NCBI RefSeq assembly: GCF_900116895.1 | Contig: NZ_FPCF01000001.1 | Span: 806,001-870,000 of the forward strand | DNA from: Pseudidiomarina donghaiensis | GTDB lineage: Bacteria; Pseudomonadota; Gammaproteobacteria; Enterobacterales; Alteromonadaceae | Reading direction: 5' to 3' | Length of the DNA stretch: 64,000 nt | Part shown: one piece after another, positions 45,864-55,866 of the stretch | How positions within the stretch are numbered: the first letter of the stretch is position 1 | How the letters are laid out: every line of letters begins with the position of its first letter | Made by a program: the position numbers and the translations under genes | The notes under the pieces: generated by a model | What the model saw: the letters and a program-made list of their open reading frames with translations, nothing else | What the model was told of the DNA's origin: nothing | The model's database searches: none

Positions 45864-46478
45864 ATGCCAAAAGAACACTGGGAAAACGTGTATCAAACTA
45901 AATCAACCGATCAAGTCAGTTGGTTTCAAACGCGTGCCGACAGCTCTATTCGTTTGATTGAAGCGACGGGAATGGGTCACAGCGCCGCAATAATTGATGT
46001 GGGAAGTGGTGCTGCAAAATTAATTGATGACCTTTGGCATGAAGGTTTTCGTGAATTAACTGTTCTGGATATTTCAGCCGCAGCCCTGAAGACAACTAAA
46101 CAACGGCTAGGCACTGAAATTTCTGCAGCTATAGATTGGCGAGTAGGGGATATACTCGGCTGTGACTTGCCGCATCAGCGTTATTTAATCTGGCATGATC
46201 GTGCTGTGTTCCACTTTTTCACCGAAACTGCACAGCAACAGGCCTATATTCAACAGGTTCGTACGGCATTGCAGGTTGGCGGTTATGTGGTTATTGCGAC
46301 ATTTGCTGAGGATGGACCTGAGCGCTGCAGTGGTTTGCCTGTGCAACGTTACTCTGTGGCAAAGCTAGCAGCGACGTTCGGTGCTGACTTCGAGCTTGTT
46401 CATGCAGAACGTGAAACGCACCAAACGCCGCAAGGCAGTGAACAGAAATTTATCTATTGTGTATTGCGCAGAGTCTAA
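45864..46478 (+). CDS. SAM-dependent methyltransferase
   Basis: Class I methyltransferase of 204 residues. The start MPKEHWENVYQTKSTDQVSWFQ is typical of a small group of such proteins. SAM-binding residues are in IIDVGSGAAKLIDDL, and VLDISAAAL and WHDRAVFHFF follow. The substrate is unknown; some relatives are annotated as thiopurine or tellurite methyltransferase-like. The start at 45864 is 7 bp after the can stop codon. Confidence 0.82.
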   Translation: MPKEHWENVYQTKSTDQVSWFQTRADSSIRLIEATGMGHSAAIIDVGSGAAKLIDDLWHEGFRELTVLDISAAALKTTKQRLGTEISAAIDWRVGDILGCDLPHQRYLIWHDRAVFHFFTETAQQQAYIQQVRTALQVGGYVVIATFAEDGPERCSGLPVQRYSVAKLAATFGADFELVHAERETHQTPQGSEQKFIYCVLRRV

Positions 46479-46522
46479 TTTTGCCAAGGTTATTGTGTGT
46501 CTATTAAGCGAACTGGCGTAAA

Positions 46523-46550
46523 TTTCGGCAAACAATTCATTTTGCCGAAA
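46523..46550. other. perfect 10-bp hairpin before the tRNA-Ala promoter
   Basis: TTTCGGCAAA pairs with TTTGCCGAAA around 8 bases. An A-run, not a T-run, follows on the plus strand, so it is not a normal terminator for the methyltransferase gene. Confidence 0.5.
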
Positions 46551-46556
46551 AAAAGG

Positions 46557-46586
46557 TTGACGGTGGTGCGCCAATTACCCTAGAAT
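46557..46586 (+). promoter_or_regulatory. promoter of the tRNA-Ala-Glu cluster
   Basis: TTGACG (46557-46562) and TAGAAT (46581-46586) with an 18-bp spacer and a TCGCACCGC discriminator. Confidence 0.75.
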
Positions 46587-46635
46587 TCGCACCGCTGTCA
46601 GGGTACTGATGTAGCACACGGCTTTTGAAGTTAGT

Positions 46636-46711
46636 GGGGCTATAGCTCAGCTGGGAGAGCGCCTGCCTTGCACGCAGGAGGTCAGCGGTTCGATCCCGCT
46701 TAGCTCCACCA
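46636..46711 (+). tRNA. tRNA-Ala (TGC)
   Basis: A 76-nt tRNA with encoded CCA. The acceptor is GGGGCTA / TAGCTCC, the anticodon loop TTGCACG gives TGC, and the TTCGATC arm is intact. Confidence 0.97.
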
Positions 46712-46761
46712 AAAGCTGCAACAACAGTAGTGAATAAACTGATAGTGATTTGTTCTGGTGC

Positions 46762-46837
46762 GTCCCCTTCGTCTAGAGGCCTAGGACACCGCCCTTTCAC
46801 GGCGGTAACAGGGGTTCGAATCCCCTAGGGGACGCCA
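46762..46837 (+). tRNA. tRNA-Glu (TTC), first of three
   Basis: A 76-nt tRNA with encoded CCA. Acceptor GTCCCCT / AGGGGAC and anticodon loop CTTTCAC give TTC. Confidence 0.97.
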
Positions 46838-46871
46838 CTCTTATTGAGCAGAACAAATATGAATGTCCGGG

Positions 46872-46947
46872 GTCCCCTTCGTCTAGAGGCCTAGGACACC
46901 GCCCTTTCACGGCGGTAACAGGGGTTCGAATCCCCTAGGGGACGCCA
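46872..46947 (+). tRNA. tRNA-Glu (TTC), second of three
   Basis: Identical to the first copy, with 34 bp between them. Confidence 0.97.
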
Positions 46948-46956
46948 CTTCTTAAA

Positions 46957-47031
46957 ACGTTATTCGTTAGTCGTTATTCGTTTCTCGAAAGAGCAAAGCC
47001 AATAACGAATAACCAGTAACGAGTAACCAGA
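46957..47031. repeat. GTTATTC heptad repeat with inverted half between tRNA-Glu genes
   Basis: CGTTATTCGTTAGTCGTTATTCGT is followed by AATAACGAATAACCAGTAACGAGTAACC, so GTTATTCGTTA pairs with TAACGAATAAC in a long fold-back. The same heptad occurs at 1809-1840. It accounts for the wider gap before the third tRNA-Glu. Confidence 0.7.
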
Positions 47032-47043
47032 TTTTCAGTCCTT

Positions 47044-47119
47044 GTCCCCTTCGTCTAGAGGCCTAGGACACCGCCCTTTCACGGCGGTAACAGGGGTTCG
47101 AATCCCCTAGGGGACGCCA
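47044..47119 (+). tRNA. tRNA-Glu (TTC), third of three
   Basis: Identical to the other two copies. The GATATT repeat tract follows directly. Confidence 0.97.
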
Positions 47120-47125
47120 CTTCTT

Positions 47126-47275
47126 TAAGAGCAAATGCGATATCAGCTGTTAGATATTTGATATTAGATCTAATATCTCAAGCTTTATCCAAACAGCTGC
47201 CAGTTTTCCAATATCCAATATCGCCGTTGTTTTTCTAATATCCAATATCTGATAGCTAATATCGTTTTTGCACTA
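47126..47275. repeat. GATATTGGATATTA-type repeat tract overlapping the tesA 3' end
   Basis: Degenerate copies of TAATATCCAATATCG and its reverse lie from the third tRNA-Glu into the tesA end. The family is the same as at 43219-43346. The tesA stop codon (47256-47258) and the last codons (KRY) lie inside it. Confidence 0.7.
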
Positions 47276-47882
47276 GTTTCAGTAGGTGGGGTTCCATGAT
47301 GTCCGCAATAAGCGGTTGCGCCTCACGATTAGGATGAATACCATCTCCCTGCATCAAGTTCTCATCCACAATTATTTGCTCCATAAAAAACGGAATTAAT
47401 GGCACTTCTTTCTTTTCGGCTACCTGCGAGAACAATGACGAGAACATGTCGTTGTAGCGTGGGCCGTAGTTCGGCGGAATTCTTACCTGGCTTAACGCAA
47501 CTTTAGCGTCTTGCTGTTGCAATTGGGTGATGATTTGTTCCAAATTGTTTGCGATAGTAGCAGGGTTAAAGCCGCGTAATCCGTCATTCCCCCCTAATTC
47601 AACAAAAACAGCATCGGGTTGATGACGCTCGATAACGCCGGCTAGCCGATTAAGGGCGCCTTGGGTTGTGTCGCCGCTAATGCTGGCATTAATTAGGGTA
47701 ATGTCAGGATATTTTTCGGCCCAGCGTTGCTGTAAAACTCCAACCCATGACTCGCTTTGCGCCATACCATAACCTGCGCTAAGGCTGTCACCTAAAACAA
47801 CAAGTGAGACATTTGCCGAAACTGGACGTATAACAACAAACAGTGCGACGATTACAAACAATTTAGCTAGGAAGTTTTTCAT
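47256..47882 (-). CDS. tesA: periplasmic acyl-CoA thioesterase / lysophospholipase L1
   Basis: SGNH-family esterase of 208 residues with a signal peptide (about 1-23, ending PVSA). Catalytic blocks are LGDSLSAGYG (Ser), ELGGNDGLRG (Asn) and DGIHPN (Asp and His). It hydrolyses long acyl thioesters and esters in the periplasm. It is divergent from ybbA with 2 bp between the starts, the same tesA | ybbA-ybbP arrangement as in E. coli. Confidence 0.93.
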   Translation of the reverse strand: MKNFLAKLFVIVALFVVIRPVSANVSLVVLGDSLSAGYGMAQSESWVGVLQQRWAEKYPDITLINASISGDTTQGALNRLAGVIERHQPDAVFVELGGNDGLRGFNPATIANNLEQIITQLQQQDAKVALSQVRIPPNYGPRYNDMFSSLFSQVAEKKEVPLIPFFMEQIIVDENLMQGDGIHPNREAQPLIADIMEPHLLKLVQKRY

Positions 47883-47884
47883 AA

Positions 47885-48565
47885 ATGCTTATACAAACCA
47901 CTCAATTAGAAAAAGAAGTGACCACTCAAGACGGTACGTTACACATTCTACAACCAATTGACTTGGCGATAAACGCCGGTGAAACGGTTGCGATTGTTGG
48001 TGCCTCAGGGTCGGGCAAATCCACATTATTATCATTACTTGCGGGTTTAGACATCGCAAGTAGCGGTGATGTTCTTATAGATAACGTAAAGTTGAGCGAT
48101 TTGGATGAAGAGCAACGCGCAAAATTGCGTGCTGACAAAATCGGTTTTATTTTTCAATCGTTTTTATTGATCCCAAGTTTAACTGCTTTAGAAAACGTCA
48201 TGCTGCCTGCTGAGCTAGCTGGCCACAAGAATGCTGAGCAACAAGCTCGGGAATTACTGACTAAAGTGGGGCTGGGAGAGCGCTTAACCCATTACCCAAA
48301 TCAATTGTCGGGTGGTGAGCAGCAACGAGTCGCTATTGCTCGAGCGTTTATAGGTACGCCCAAAATATTATTTGCCGATGAGCCGACTGGTAATTTGGAC
48401 TCAACTACAGGCCATAAAGTTGAAGACTTGCTGTTTCAAATGAACCAAGAGTCGGGTACCACCTTAGTGATGGTGACCCATGACGCCGAGCTTGCTGAGC
48501 GTTGTCAGCGTGTATTGCGCATGGACTCTGGGCAGCTAACCGAGGTGGTTCGTGATGTGGCATAA
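47885..48565 (+). CDS. ybbA: ABC transporter ATP-binding protein YbbA
   Basis: LolD-type ATPase of 226 residues. Walker A is GASGSGKST, the signature is LSGGEQQR and Walker B is ILFADEPTG. It pairs with the permease YbbP. The exported substrate is not established. Its 3' end overlaps the permease start. Confidence 0.93.
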   Translation: MLIQTTQLEKEVTTQDGTLHILQPIDLAINAGETVAIVGASGSGKSTLLSLLAGLDIASSGDVLIDNVKLSDLDEEQRAKLRADKIGFIFQSFLLIPSLTALENVMLPAELAGHKNAEQQARELLTKVGLGERLTHYPNQLSGGEQQRVAIARAFIGTPKILFADEPTGNLDSTTGHKVEDLLFQMNQESGTTLVMVTHDAELAERCQRVLRMDSGQLTEVVRDVA

Positions 48566-51077
48566 AATTTCATGGCGTTTATTGCGCCACGAATTAAAAC
48601 GCGGCGAATTAACCATTATGGCGGCAGCGATTGTGCTCTCAGTTACTGCGGTATTGTCGCTATCTTTGTTTACTGAACGACTGCAGTCTGGCCTACTTGA
48701 GCGTAGTGCAGAGTTTTTAGCAGCTGATCGTGTTTTGAGCTCACGCCGCACCATTAATGAAAGCTGGATTAGCGAAGCGCAAACGCGAGGAATAAAAACC
48801 GCTGAGCGGGTGGTCTTTAACAGTATGGCATTTGCCGACGGCGAGTTAGCCTTGGTCGATGTAAAAGCAGTCGGCGACGGGTATCCGTTGCGGGGCGAGT
48901 TACGTACCGCGGGCGAACCTTTTGGCACGGAAGAACCCGCGAAGGGTTTACCGAATGCTGGCGAAGCTTGGGTTGCTTCAGCGCTGTTTCAAGAGCTTAA
49001 TCTTGCCGTCGGCGATAGCTTAGAAATTGGTAACAGCCAATTTACAGTGAGTCGGGTACTGACTTATGAACCTGATGTCGGTTTTTCGGTGTTTACGGAT
49101 AGCCCAAATGTGCTGATTCGTTACGATGAGTTAGAGCAAACAGGATTAATTCAACCCGGTTCGCGAGTGCGCTACAACGTGCTTTTTGCCGGTGAGCCGA
49201 GTGAGCTTGAGGCCTATGAAGAATGGTTGACGCCACAGCTCAACGAAGACACTCACAATTGGCGTAGCATTGAAGACGGTGATAGCCCATTATCGCGTAG
49301 CTTGCAGCGTGCAGAGCGTTTTATGCTGCTAGCAAGCTTACTCGGCGTGGTGTTGGCGGCTACAGCTGTGGCCGTGGCTGCGCAGCGCTATTGCCAGCGA
49401 AATTATGACGTTGTGGCGATTTTTAAAACGCTCGGTGCTGAGAAAGCGCAAATTCAAAAAATCTTTATTTTGCACCTGTTGCTGCTGACGTTAATTAGTA
49501 TTTCGGTTGGCCTTGCGCTTGGGTGGTTTATTCAGGCTCAAGTGATTGAGGTGGTGGCAGATCAGTTAGGTGCAAGTTTGCCAGCTGCGGGCTGGCAGCC
49601 TTATGTATTAGCCTCGGCAACAGGCTTAGTCAGCGCCGTCATGTTTACCCTGTATCCGTTACTGCGCTTGATTGGTATTCCTCCTTTAAGAGTGTTGAAT
49701 CGCCAATTAACCGGAACGGACAAACTGCGATGGCTGCATTGGGTTGCCTCTGCCGGCACTATTTATGCGCTGCTACTGATTTATAGTCAACAATGGCTGC
49801 TATCCACGGCATTGTTTGTTGGCGGTGCGATGGCGGCAGTTCTGTTATTGACGATTGGTCGTGTGTTTATTCGCGCGAGTCGCCAAGCGGGCATGCAAGC
49901 AGGAAGTTCCTGGCGCTTAGCGATGGCAGGGCTGCAACGTCGTGCGCAAGCCAATAGTGTACAAATGTTGAGCTTTGCAACCGCAATCATGTTGTTGCTG
50001 CTGGTGTTGGCGTTGCGCAATGAATTATTAGCTGATTGGGAGCGTCAATTACCCGATGATGCGCCTAATTATTTTATTATCAATGTGGCTGGCAATGATG
50101 TTGAAGCTCTACAGAAACGTTTTAACGAGCGTGACATTGTCTCTAATGATATGTACCCGGTGGTTCCAGGACGCATGACCGCAGTCAATGGCGTACCGGT
50201 TCGCGATGAGGTGACCAAAGAAGCTGGTGGTGATGAAGCGGATACGGCGACTAACAATGCCGAGCAGCGCGAAGGCTTTGGCCGTGAATTGTCACTTACC
50301 TGGCGTGATGAACTTCCGCCGAATAATACCCTGACAGCGGGCCAATGGTGGGGTGATGACCCACAACCACAAGTGTCTATTGAGCAAGAAGTTGCTGAAC
50401 GTATGAATTTAAGCGTGGGCGATGAGTTGGAGTTTAATATTGGAGGAAACACCTTTACGGTGCCGGTAACCAGTATTCGTGAAGTGAATTGGGCGTCATT
50501 GCAGCCGAATTTCTTCATGATTTTTAATACCGCCACATTAGAGGACTTTCCGGCGACATTTATTTCCAGCTTTAATTTACCGCCAGAGCGTAAAAGCGAA
50601 CTCTATGACTTGTTTAAGCCGTTTCCGCAGGTTTCCTTGATTGATCTTGACGCAGTTATGGAGCAATTGCGCGAAGTTATTGAGCAAGTGAGCATTGCGA
50701 TTGCGTTTGTATTGGTTTTGGTACTTGTTGCCGGTATCTTGGTATTATTGGCGCAAGTGCAGGCATCAATGGAAGAGCGCCAGAAAGAACTGGTGATACT
50801 TCGTACGCTCGGGGCGCCGGCCAAGCTACTGAGTCGCAGCGTTACTTATGAGTTTGTCATACTAGGCGCTATTAGCGGCTTGATTGCTACATTGGCGATG
50901 GAATTGTCACTTTATATTTTGCAAACACAGGTGTTTGAAATGGCCGCGACAATTCACTGGCGCTTCTGGCTGTTCGGCCCGGTGTCTGGTGCAGTGGTGG
51001 TGGGTGTGCTTGGCCGCTTAGCCTGTGCGCGTTTGGTGCGCCGCAACACTGCACAGTTAATTCGCAAATTGGCTTAG
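48555..51077 (+). CDS. ybbP: ABC transporter permease YbbP (FtsX-like)
   Basis: Permease of 840 residues with an N-terminal helix, a large periplasmic domain, and FtsX-type helix groups at about 255-420 and 720-840, ten helices in all. GAGGTGG lies 6 bp before the ATG at 48555; the GTG at 48552 is an alternative. It forms a putative exporter with YbbA. The residues about 550-575 (KEAGGDEADTATNNAEQREG) look like a variable loop. Confidence 0.92.
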   Translation: MWHKISWRLLRHELKRGELTIMAAAIVLSVTAVLSLSLFTERLQSGLLERSAEFLAADRVLSSRRTINESWISEAQTRGIKTAERVVFNSMAFADGELALVDVKAVGDGYPLRGELRTAGEPFGTEEPAKGLPNAGEAWVASALFQELNLAVGDSLEIGNSQFTVSRVLTYEPDVGFSVFTDSPNVLIRYDELEQTGLIQPGSRVRYNVLFAGEPSELEAYEEWLTPQLNEDTHNWRSIEDGDSPLSRSLQRAERFMLLASLLGVVLAATAVAVAAQRYCQRNYDVVAIFKTLGAEKAQIQKIFILHLLLLTLISISVGLALGWFIQAQVIEVVADQLGASLPAAGWQPYVLASATGLVSAVMFTLYPLLRLIGIPPLRVLNRQLTGTDKLRWLHWVASAGTIYALLLIYSQQWLLSTALFVGGAMAAVLLLTIGRVFIRASRQAGMQAGSSWRLAMAGLQRRAQANSVQMLSFATAIMLLLLVLALRNELLADWERQLPDDAPNYFIINVAGNDVEALQKRFNERDIVSNDMYPVVPGRMTAVNGVPVRDEVTKEAGGDEADTATNNAEQREGFGRELSLTWRDELPPNNTLTAGQWWGDDPQPQVSIEQEVAERMNLSVGDELEFNIGGNTFTVPVTSIREVNWASLQPNFFMIFNTATLEDFPATFISSFNLPPERKSELYDLFKPFPQVSLIDLDAVMEQLREVIEQVSIAIAFVLVLVLVAGILVLLAQVQASMEERQKELVILRTLGAPAKLLSRSVTYEFVILGAISGLIATLAMELSLYILQTQVFEMAATIHWRFWLFGPVSGAVVVGVLGRLACARLVRRNTAQLIRKLA

Positions 51078-51946
51078 CTACGAAATGCGCTTGGTGCGAG
51101 AGCTTTTTCAATATGTTGTTGAAAAAGCTCCGGCCAATAGTCTTGGTAGCTTGGTCGAAACACCGAAAAGTGGCCGATACGCCGCGTACCAATTTGTTCT
51201 GGTGTAATAACATGCCGCTGCTGTACCGCTGTTTTATAAAAATTGTGCATGGCGGTTATGTTGCGCTCTGTCAGTAACTCATCGTCGCTAAATGCTAGCG
51301 AGGTAATGGGAGTTTTTACTTCGGCGTAACGCTGATATAAGTTTTCGGCGCCGACTAAATAGTCAGGGTGTAGACACCAACGGCGCCATTGCTGCATGGC
51401 TTTTGCGGGTACATTACCGACAATGCCTAAGGCGCGGCCAGGGAAATAACCTCGCAGTGGAATGAGCCACGGTGTAATAGCTCGCCACAATAGCCATGAC
51501 TTGTACTTAAGTTGTGGTTTAGTGTCTTTCCAAAAGCCGGTACCGGTTGCCACAGTGATCATATGCTGCACGGCGTTGTGGTTGGGTATCATACCGAATA
51601 GTTGCCCGCCAATACTGTGCGCAAACCACAACAAGGGTAACTGGGGGTAGTTACTGGTTGCATAGTCAATGATCGCTGCAGCGTCATAGGTGGCCCAGTC
51701 TGTTATTGAGGTGCTTAGCTGGCTAAGTGGCTTATCAACCGAGGCGCCAATACCATAGTAATCAAAGCTAATGACGTGAAAGCCTTGCGCGGCTAACCAA
51801 TTACAAAAGTGCTGGTAGTAGGCTTGCGGCACCGCCATGGCCGGCGCCATGATAATGACAGCGCGTGGGGCTTCAGCTTGCCACTGGTAGGCGACAATAT
51901 CACGCTGAGGGGCTGTATTGAGTGTAATACGCTTGGGTTGTTGCAT
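51074..51946 (-). CDS. alpha/beta-fold hydrolase
   Basis: Cytoplasmic serine hydrolase of 290 residues with the nucleophile in WFAHSIGGQLFG and the acid near SFDYYGIGAS. The catalytic histidine is probably in RRIGHFSVFRP. The substrate is unknown. The ATG at 51946 is preceded by an in-frame GTG, and neither has a clear ribosome site. It is 3 bp from the yciI stop, so coupling is likely. Its end overlaps the convergent ybbP end by 4 bp. Confidence 0.82.
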   Translation of the reverse strand: MQQPKRITLNTAPQRDIVAYQWQAEAPRAVIIMAPAMAVPQAYYQHFCNWLAAQGFHVISFDYYGIGASVDKPLSQLSTSITDWATYDAAAIIDYATSNYPQLPLLWFAHSIGGQLFGMIPNHNAVQHMITVATGTGFWKDTKPQLKYKSWLLWRAITPWLIPLRGYFPGRALGIVGNVPAKAMQQWRRWCLHPDYLVGAENLYQRYAEVKTPITSLAFSDDELLTERNITAMHNFYKTAVQQRHVITPEQIGTRRIGHFSVFRPSYQDYWPELFQQHIEKALAPSAFRS

Positions 51947-51949
51947 CAC

Positions 51950-52249
51950 TTATGGAAGTACTTTCAAGTAAGGTTTTACCGTAACCTGTTCGTACACGCC
52001 GGCAGCCAAATAGGGGTCGGCATTTGCCCATGCTTGAGCGTCGGCAAGGGTATCAAATTCTGCTACGACCATAGAGCCAGTAAAGCCAGCATCACCGGGG
52101 TCGGTGGCGGCAATAGCTGGGCATGGGCCTGCCACTAATAATCGGCCTTCCGTTTGCAAGGCCTTCAAACGGTCTAAATGAGCGGGGCGAGTCGCGCGGC
52201 GCGCGGCTAAACTGTTCGGTGCATCTTCAGCCCAAATAACAAACCACAT
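51950..52249 (-). CDS. yciI: YciI family protein
   Basis: Protein of 99 residues with the ferredoxin-like YciI fold. It carries the conserved [11 protein letters not shown] and [32 protein letters not shown]. The YciI active-site pair is His and Asp; the reaction in cells is unknown. It starts within the yciB stop (TAATG). Confidence 0.9.
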   Translation of the reverse strand: MWFVIWAEDAPNSLAARRATRPAHLDRLKALQTEGRLLVAGPCPAIAATDPGDAGFTGSMVVAEFDTLADAQAWANADPYLAAGVYEQVTVKPYLKVLP

Positions 52250-52803
52250 TATTCAATTTCCTCTGCATCTTTTTCACGATCGGTGTGATGTTTGAACATA
52301 TACGCACCAGAAAACACACTAAAAATAAGCGTCGCGCCCAAGGTGCCGAACACCTTAAAGTTTACCCAAGCGTCTAAGCTCATTTGTTCAGCGATATATA
52401 GATTTGTGACGGCTAGCGCTAACGCAAAAATAACCCAAGCATAAGTTAGGCGGCGCCAAGCAAAAAGTGGCAGGTTAATTTCGCTACCCAGCATACTTTG
52501 CAGTGGGCTGCGTTTTTTCCACCACATACCGATAAGTAGAAATAGGGCGATGGCAATATAAATAACGGTCACTTTGATCTTCACGAACCACTCATCGCGT
52601 AAGAACAAGGTAATACTGCCGAAAATAAGTACCGCCCACATAATAATCCAGTGGCGGGTTGTTATTGGTTCACGCATGAATTTCATGCCGATAATTTGCA
52701 GTATCGTGCCGAGCATTAATACCCCAGTGGCAATAAATATATCGCCCAGTAGGTAGAACACGAAAAACAAAACAATCGGTAAATATTCCAGTACTATCAG
52801 CAT
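52249..52803 (-). CDS. yciB: inner-membrane protein YciB (septation protein A)
   Basis: Five-helix inner-membrane protein of 184 residues. The N-terminus [30 protein letters not shown] and the WINFKVFGT-like [12 protein letters not shown] identify it. It is linked to cell-envelope synthesis and division. The ATG at 52803 was chosen over a TTG at 52815. Confidence 0.93.
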   Translation of the reverse strand: MLIVLEYLPIVLFFVFYLLGDIFIATGVLMLGTILQIIGMKFMREPITTRHWIIMWAVLIFGSITLFLRDEWFVKIKVTVIYIAIALFLLIGMWWKKRSPLQSMLGSEINLPLFAWRRLTYAWVIFALALAVTNLYIAEQMSLDAWVNFKVFGTLGATLIFSVFSGAYMFKHHTDREKDAEEIE

Positions 52804-52935
52804 AATGAAATCCAATACTTAAACGAAATCGCAGTGTGCCAGAAAACTTCGCACGGTACTAGATTGTGTGGCTAGACTATAGTTAATAAAAACCAATAAA
52901 CATGATGAAGCGGCAGCTTATAGGGTAACGGTATT

Positions 52936-53841
52936 ATGAAATTATTGATCACTGGCGGAACGGGGCTGATTGGGCAGGCGCTAATTCCTCATTTGCTTAA
53001 AAGCTACCAAGTGACAGTGACTAGTCGCAATCCGCAACGGGCAATTGCCCGCTTAGGGCAGCAGGTACATGTAGTGCGCACTCTTGACGAAGTTAGTGAT
53101 ATGAGTGAGTTCTACGCCGTAATTAATTTACAGGGCGAGGGCATTGCTGATAAACGCTGGAGTTCGCGACAAAAACTTCGGTTGGAGCAAAGTCGTTGGA
53201 ATATTACGCGCCAACTTACCGAGCGTATTCAAAGCGCTGCGCAACCGCCGCAAGTATTTATTAGTGGCTCGGCTATAGGTTTCTATGGGCCACAAGGCAG
53301 CACGCCGGTTACTGAAACAAGTGCGGTTGAAGCCGATGATTTTGCGCATCACTTATGCGCCGAATGGGAACGTTTGGCATTAGCCGCAGATTCACCGAAA
53401 ACACGGGTGTGTGTTATTCGCACAGGCGTTGTATTGGCACCCGAGGGTGGGGCATTGAAAAAGATGCTGCCACCATACTTGTTAGGGCTTGGGGGGCCGT
53501 TAGGCCACGGGCAACAAGGGTTTAGTTGGGTACATATTGACGACATGGTGGAAATTATTCTATTTCTGCTTGAGCAGGGCGAAACACGTGGAGTTTATAA
53601 TGCCACCGCGCCTAACCCTGTGAAGCAGCAGGAGTTTAGTCGGACGTTAGCGAGAGTCCTGCGTAAATCGCATTTTATGCGGGTACCGGCATGGGCACTT
53701 AAATTAATGTTAGGGGAAATGTCAGACATGTTATTAACCGGCCAACTGGTGTTGCCTGAGCGCTTGCAGCAGGCCGGTTATTCGTTCAAATTTGCGCAGG
53801 TAGAAGCAGCCCTTAAAGACTGCTTGTTGCCGCCTTCATAG
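52936..53841 (+). CDS. yfcH: TIGR01777-type sugar-epimerase-like protein YfcH
   Basis: Extended SDR protein of 301 residues. The NAD-binding [10 protein letters not shown] is near the start, and the family motifs [18 protein letters not shown] and SGSAIGFYG follow. The function is uncertain; it is not a proven epimerase. Its last 29 bp overlap the 3' end of convergent trpA. Confidence 0.9.
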   Translation: MKLLITGGTGLIGQALIPHLLKSYQVTVTSRNPQRAIARLGQQVHVVRTLDEVSDMSEFYAVINLQGEGIADKRWSSRQKLRLEQSRWNITRQLTERIQSAAQPPQVFISGSAIGFYGPQGSTPVTETSAVEADDFAHHLCAEWERLALAADSPKTRVCVIRTGVVLAPEGGALKKMLPPYLLGLGGPLGHGQQGFSWVHIDDMVEIILFLLEQGETRGVYNATAPNPVKQQEFSRTLARVLRKSHFMRVPAWALKLMLGEMSDMLLTGQLVLPERLQQAGYSFKFAQVEAALKDCLLPPS

Positions 53842-54622
53842 ATTGCACAAATTCTTGCAGGTTCTGGGTTAGAGCGTTTTCATCATGTTGATATTGCTCG
53901 ATTATTTTCACAATGGCCGAGCCGCAGATAGCGCCAGCAGCACCGGCGGCTAAGGCCGCCTGCACGTGCTCGGGGCTGGCAATGCCAAAGCCCAAAAGCG
54001 GAGGCGCACTATGGTACTGGCGCAGTTGATCGATGATGTCGCTAGCTGGTGCCTGCATTTGTGTTTCGGCACCTGTTACCCCCGCTCGACTGAGTAAGTA
54101 AACATAGCCCGCACTGTTGTTGGCAACCTGTTGCAGTGTTGCTGATGAGGCATCGGGTGGCGCAATAAAAATAGGCTCGACGCCAAACTCGCGCGCAATG
54201 GCGGCAAATTGTTTGCCTTCACGCACCGGAACATCGGCTATCAATACCGAATCAACACCGGCTTGCTGGCAGCGTTGATAGAAACTATCCATGCCATTAC
54301 TCACCACCAAATTAGCGTACACCAATAAACCAATAGGTAGCTCTGGGTAGCGCGCGCGCACTTGTTCAATAATGTGAAAAGCATCGCTAATGCGAGTACC
54401 TGCTGCTAGCGCCCGAATATTGGCCTTTTGAATAGTCGGCCCGTCGGCTACTGGGTCAGAGAAGGGTAGGCCTAGCTCTAATGCGTCGGCACCACCGGCC
54501 ACCAATGCATCAATAACTTTTAAGCTGAGCTCTGGGGTGGGGTCGCCCAATGTCACAAAGGGAACAAATGCCCCTTGCTTAGCGGCTGACAAACGACTAA
54601 ATAATTGTTCGTAGCGGCTCAT
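53813..54622 (-). CDS. trpA: tryptophan synthase alpha subunit
   Basis: TIM-barrel subunit of 269 residues that cleaves indole-3-glycerol phosphate to indole. The catalytic Glu is in [16 protein letters not shown] and the Asp in IADVPV. Its start overlaps the trpB stop as ATGA, helping 1:1 synthesis. It is the last gene of the operon. Confidence 0.97.
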   Translation of the reverse strand: MSRYEQLFSRLSAAKQGAFVPFVTLGDPTPELSLKVIDALVAGGADALELGLPFSDPVADGPTIQKANIRALAAGTRISDAFHIIEQVRARYPELPIGLLVYANLVVSNGMDSFYQRCQQAGVDSVLIADVPVREGKQFAAIAREFGVEPIFIAPPDASSATLQQVANNSAGYVYLLSRAGVTGAETQMQAPASDIIDQLRQYHSAPPLLGFGIASPEHVQAALAAGAAGAICGSAIVKIIEQYQHDENALTQNLQEFVQSMKAATSSL

Positions 54623-55851
54623 GCTTGGCCTCCTTGCGGTGCTGACTGGGCTTCGGTACGTTCCTGTAAAATACGACGTACATGGTCAATGTCTTTGTCG
54701 CCTCGGCCAGATAGGTTAACCAACAGCACTTTAGGCGCATCGGGTTGCGCTGCACGTTTCAGTGCATAGGCCAACGCATGGGCAGACTCTAAAGCTGGAA
54801 TAATACCTTCGTGCTTGGCGAGTATTTGAAAGGCTTCTAAGGCTTCGTCGTCAGTTACCGATTCATAGCGGGCGCGACCAATAGAGCGCAAATACGCATG
54901 TTGTGGGCCAACGCCAGGGTAGTCAAGACCGGCTGAAACCGAATAGCTTTCTTCAATTTGGCCTTCGTCAGTTTGCATTAAAAACGAGCGGCAGCCATGC
55001 AAAATGCCAGGCTTGCCGGCAGCTAGCGTGGCGCCGTGCAGGTGCGTGTCGACCCCTTTACCCGCCGGTTCAACGCCCACCAAAGCAACGTCTTGTTCGT
55101 CAATAAACTCGGCAAACATACCAATGGCGTTCGAGCCACCGCCCACACAGGCAATGACTTCGTCGGGTAGGCGGCCAATGCGTTCAAGCATTTGTGCTTT
55201 GGCTTCGGCACCAATCATGCGGTGAAACTCGCGCACAATGGTAGGAAACGGATGCGGGCCAGCTGCGGTACCAAGCAAATAATGCGTGGTACTGTAACTT
55301 GCTGTCCAGTCGCGCATGGCTTCGTTAACCGCGTCTTTTAGGGTGCCACTGCCGGCATCAACGGCGACCACTTTCGCGCCCATAAGCTCCATACGGAACA
55401 CATTCGGTTGCTGGCGAGCGACGTCTTTGGCGCCCATGTAAATAATGCATTCAAGGTCAAGTAAGGCGCAGGCTAAAGCTGTTGCCGTGCCGTGCTGGCC
55501 AGCACCGGTTTCAGCAATAATACGCTGTTTACCCATGCGCTTGGCTAAGAGAGCTTGGCCAAGCACCTGATTGGTTTTGTGCGCGCCGCCATGCAGTAAG
55601 TCTTCGCGTTTTAAATAAATTTCGGTGCCGTTGGGCGAGTTTTGCGGCAAGTTACGGCACTTAGACAGTGGTGTTGGACGGCCTAAGTAGTTTTTTAATA
55701 GGTCGCGAAACTCGGCTTGGAAAGCTTCGTCGTTTTGCGCATCGATAAATGCTTGTTCAAGTTGATCAAGCGCTGGTAGAAGTATTTCTGGCACAAATTG
55801 GCCACCAAAATCGCCAAAATAGGCGGATAATTTTTCAGTTGAAGAGCTCAT
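54619..55851 (-). CDS. trpB: tryptophan synthase beta subunit
   Basis: PLP subunit of 410 residues that joins indole and serine to tryptophan. The PLP lysine is in GGAHKTNQ, the loop is [10 protein letters not shown] and the serine-binding region is [10 protein letters not shown]. Start 15 bp after the trpCF stop. Confidence 0.98.
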   Translation of the reverse strand: MSSSTEKLSAYFGDFGGQFVPEILLPALDQLEQAFIDAQNDEAFQAEFRDLLKNYLGRPTPLSKCRNLPQNSPNGTEIYLKREDLLHGGAHKTNQVLGQALLAKRMGKQRIIAETGAGQHGTATALACALLDLECIIYMGAKDVARQQPNVFRMELMGAKVVAVDAGSGTLKDAVNEAMRDWTASYSTTHYLLGTAAGPHPFPTIVREFHRMIGAEAKAQMLERIGRLPDEVIACVGGGSNAIGMFAEFIDEQDVALVGVEPAGKGVDTHLHGATLAAGKPGILHGCRSFLMQTDEGQIEESYSVSAGLDYPGVGPQHAYLRSIGRARYESVTDDEALEAFQILAKHEGIIPALESAHALAYALKRAAQPDAPKVLLVNLSGRGDKDIDHVRRILQERTEAQSAPQGGQA

Positions 55852-55866
55852 AAATACTGCACCTTG

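Noticed and set aside
46523-46550. Hairpin as the terminator of the methyltransferase gene
   Set aside because: It is followed by A residues, not T residues, on the transcribed strand.
46537-46800. Minus-strand frame with RDRTADLLRARQALSQLSYS
   Set aside because: It is the antisense of tRNA-Ala and tRNA-Glu, not a gene.
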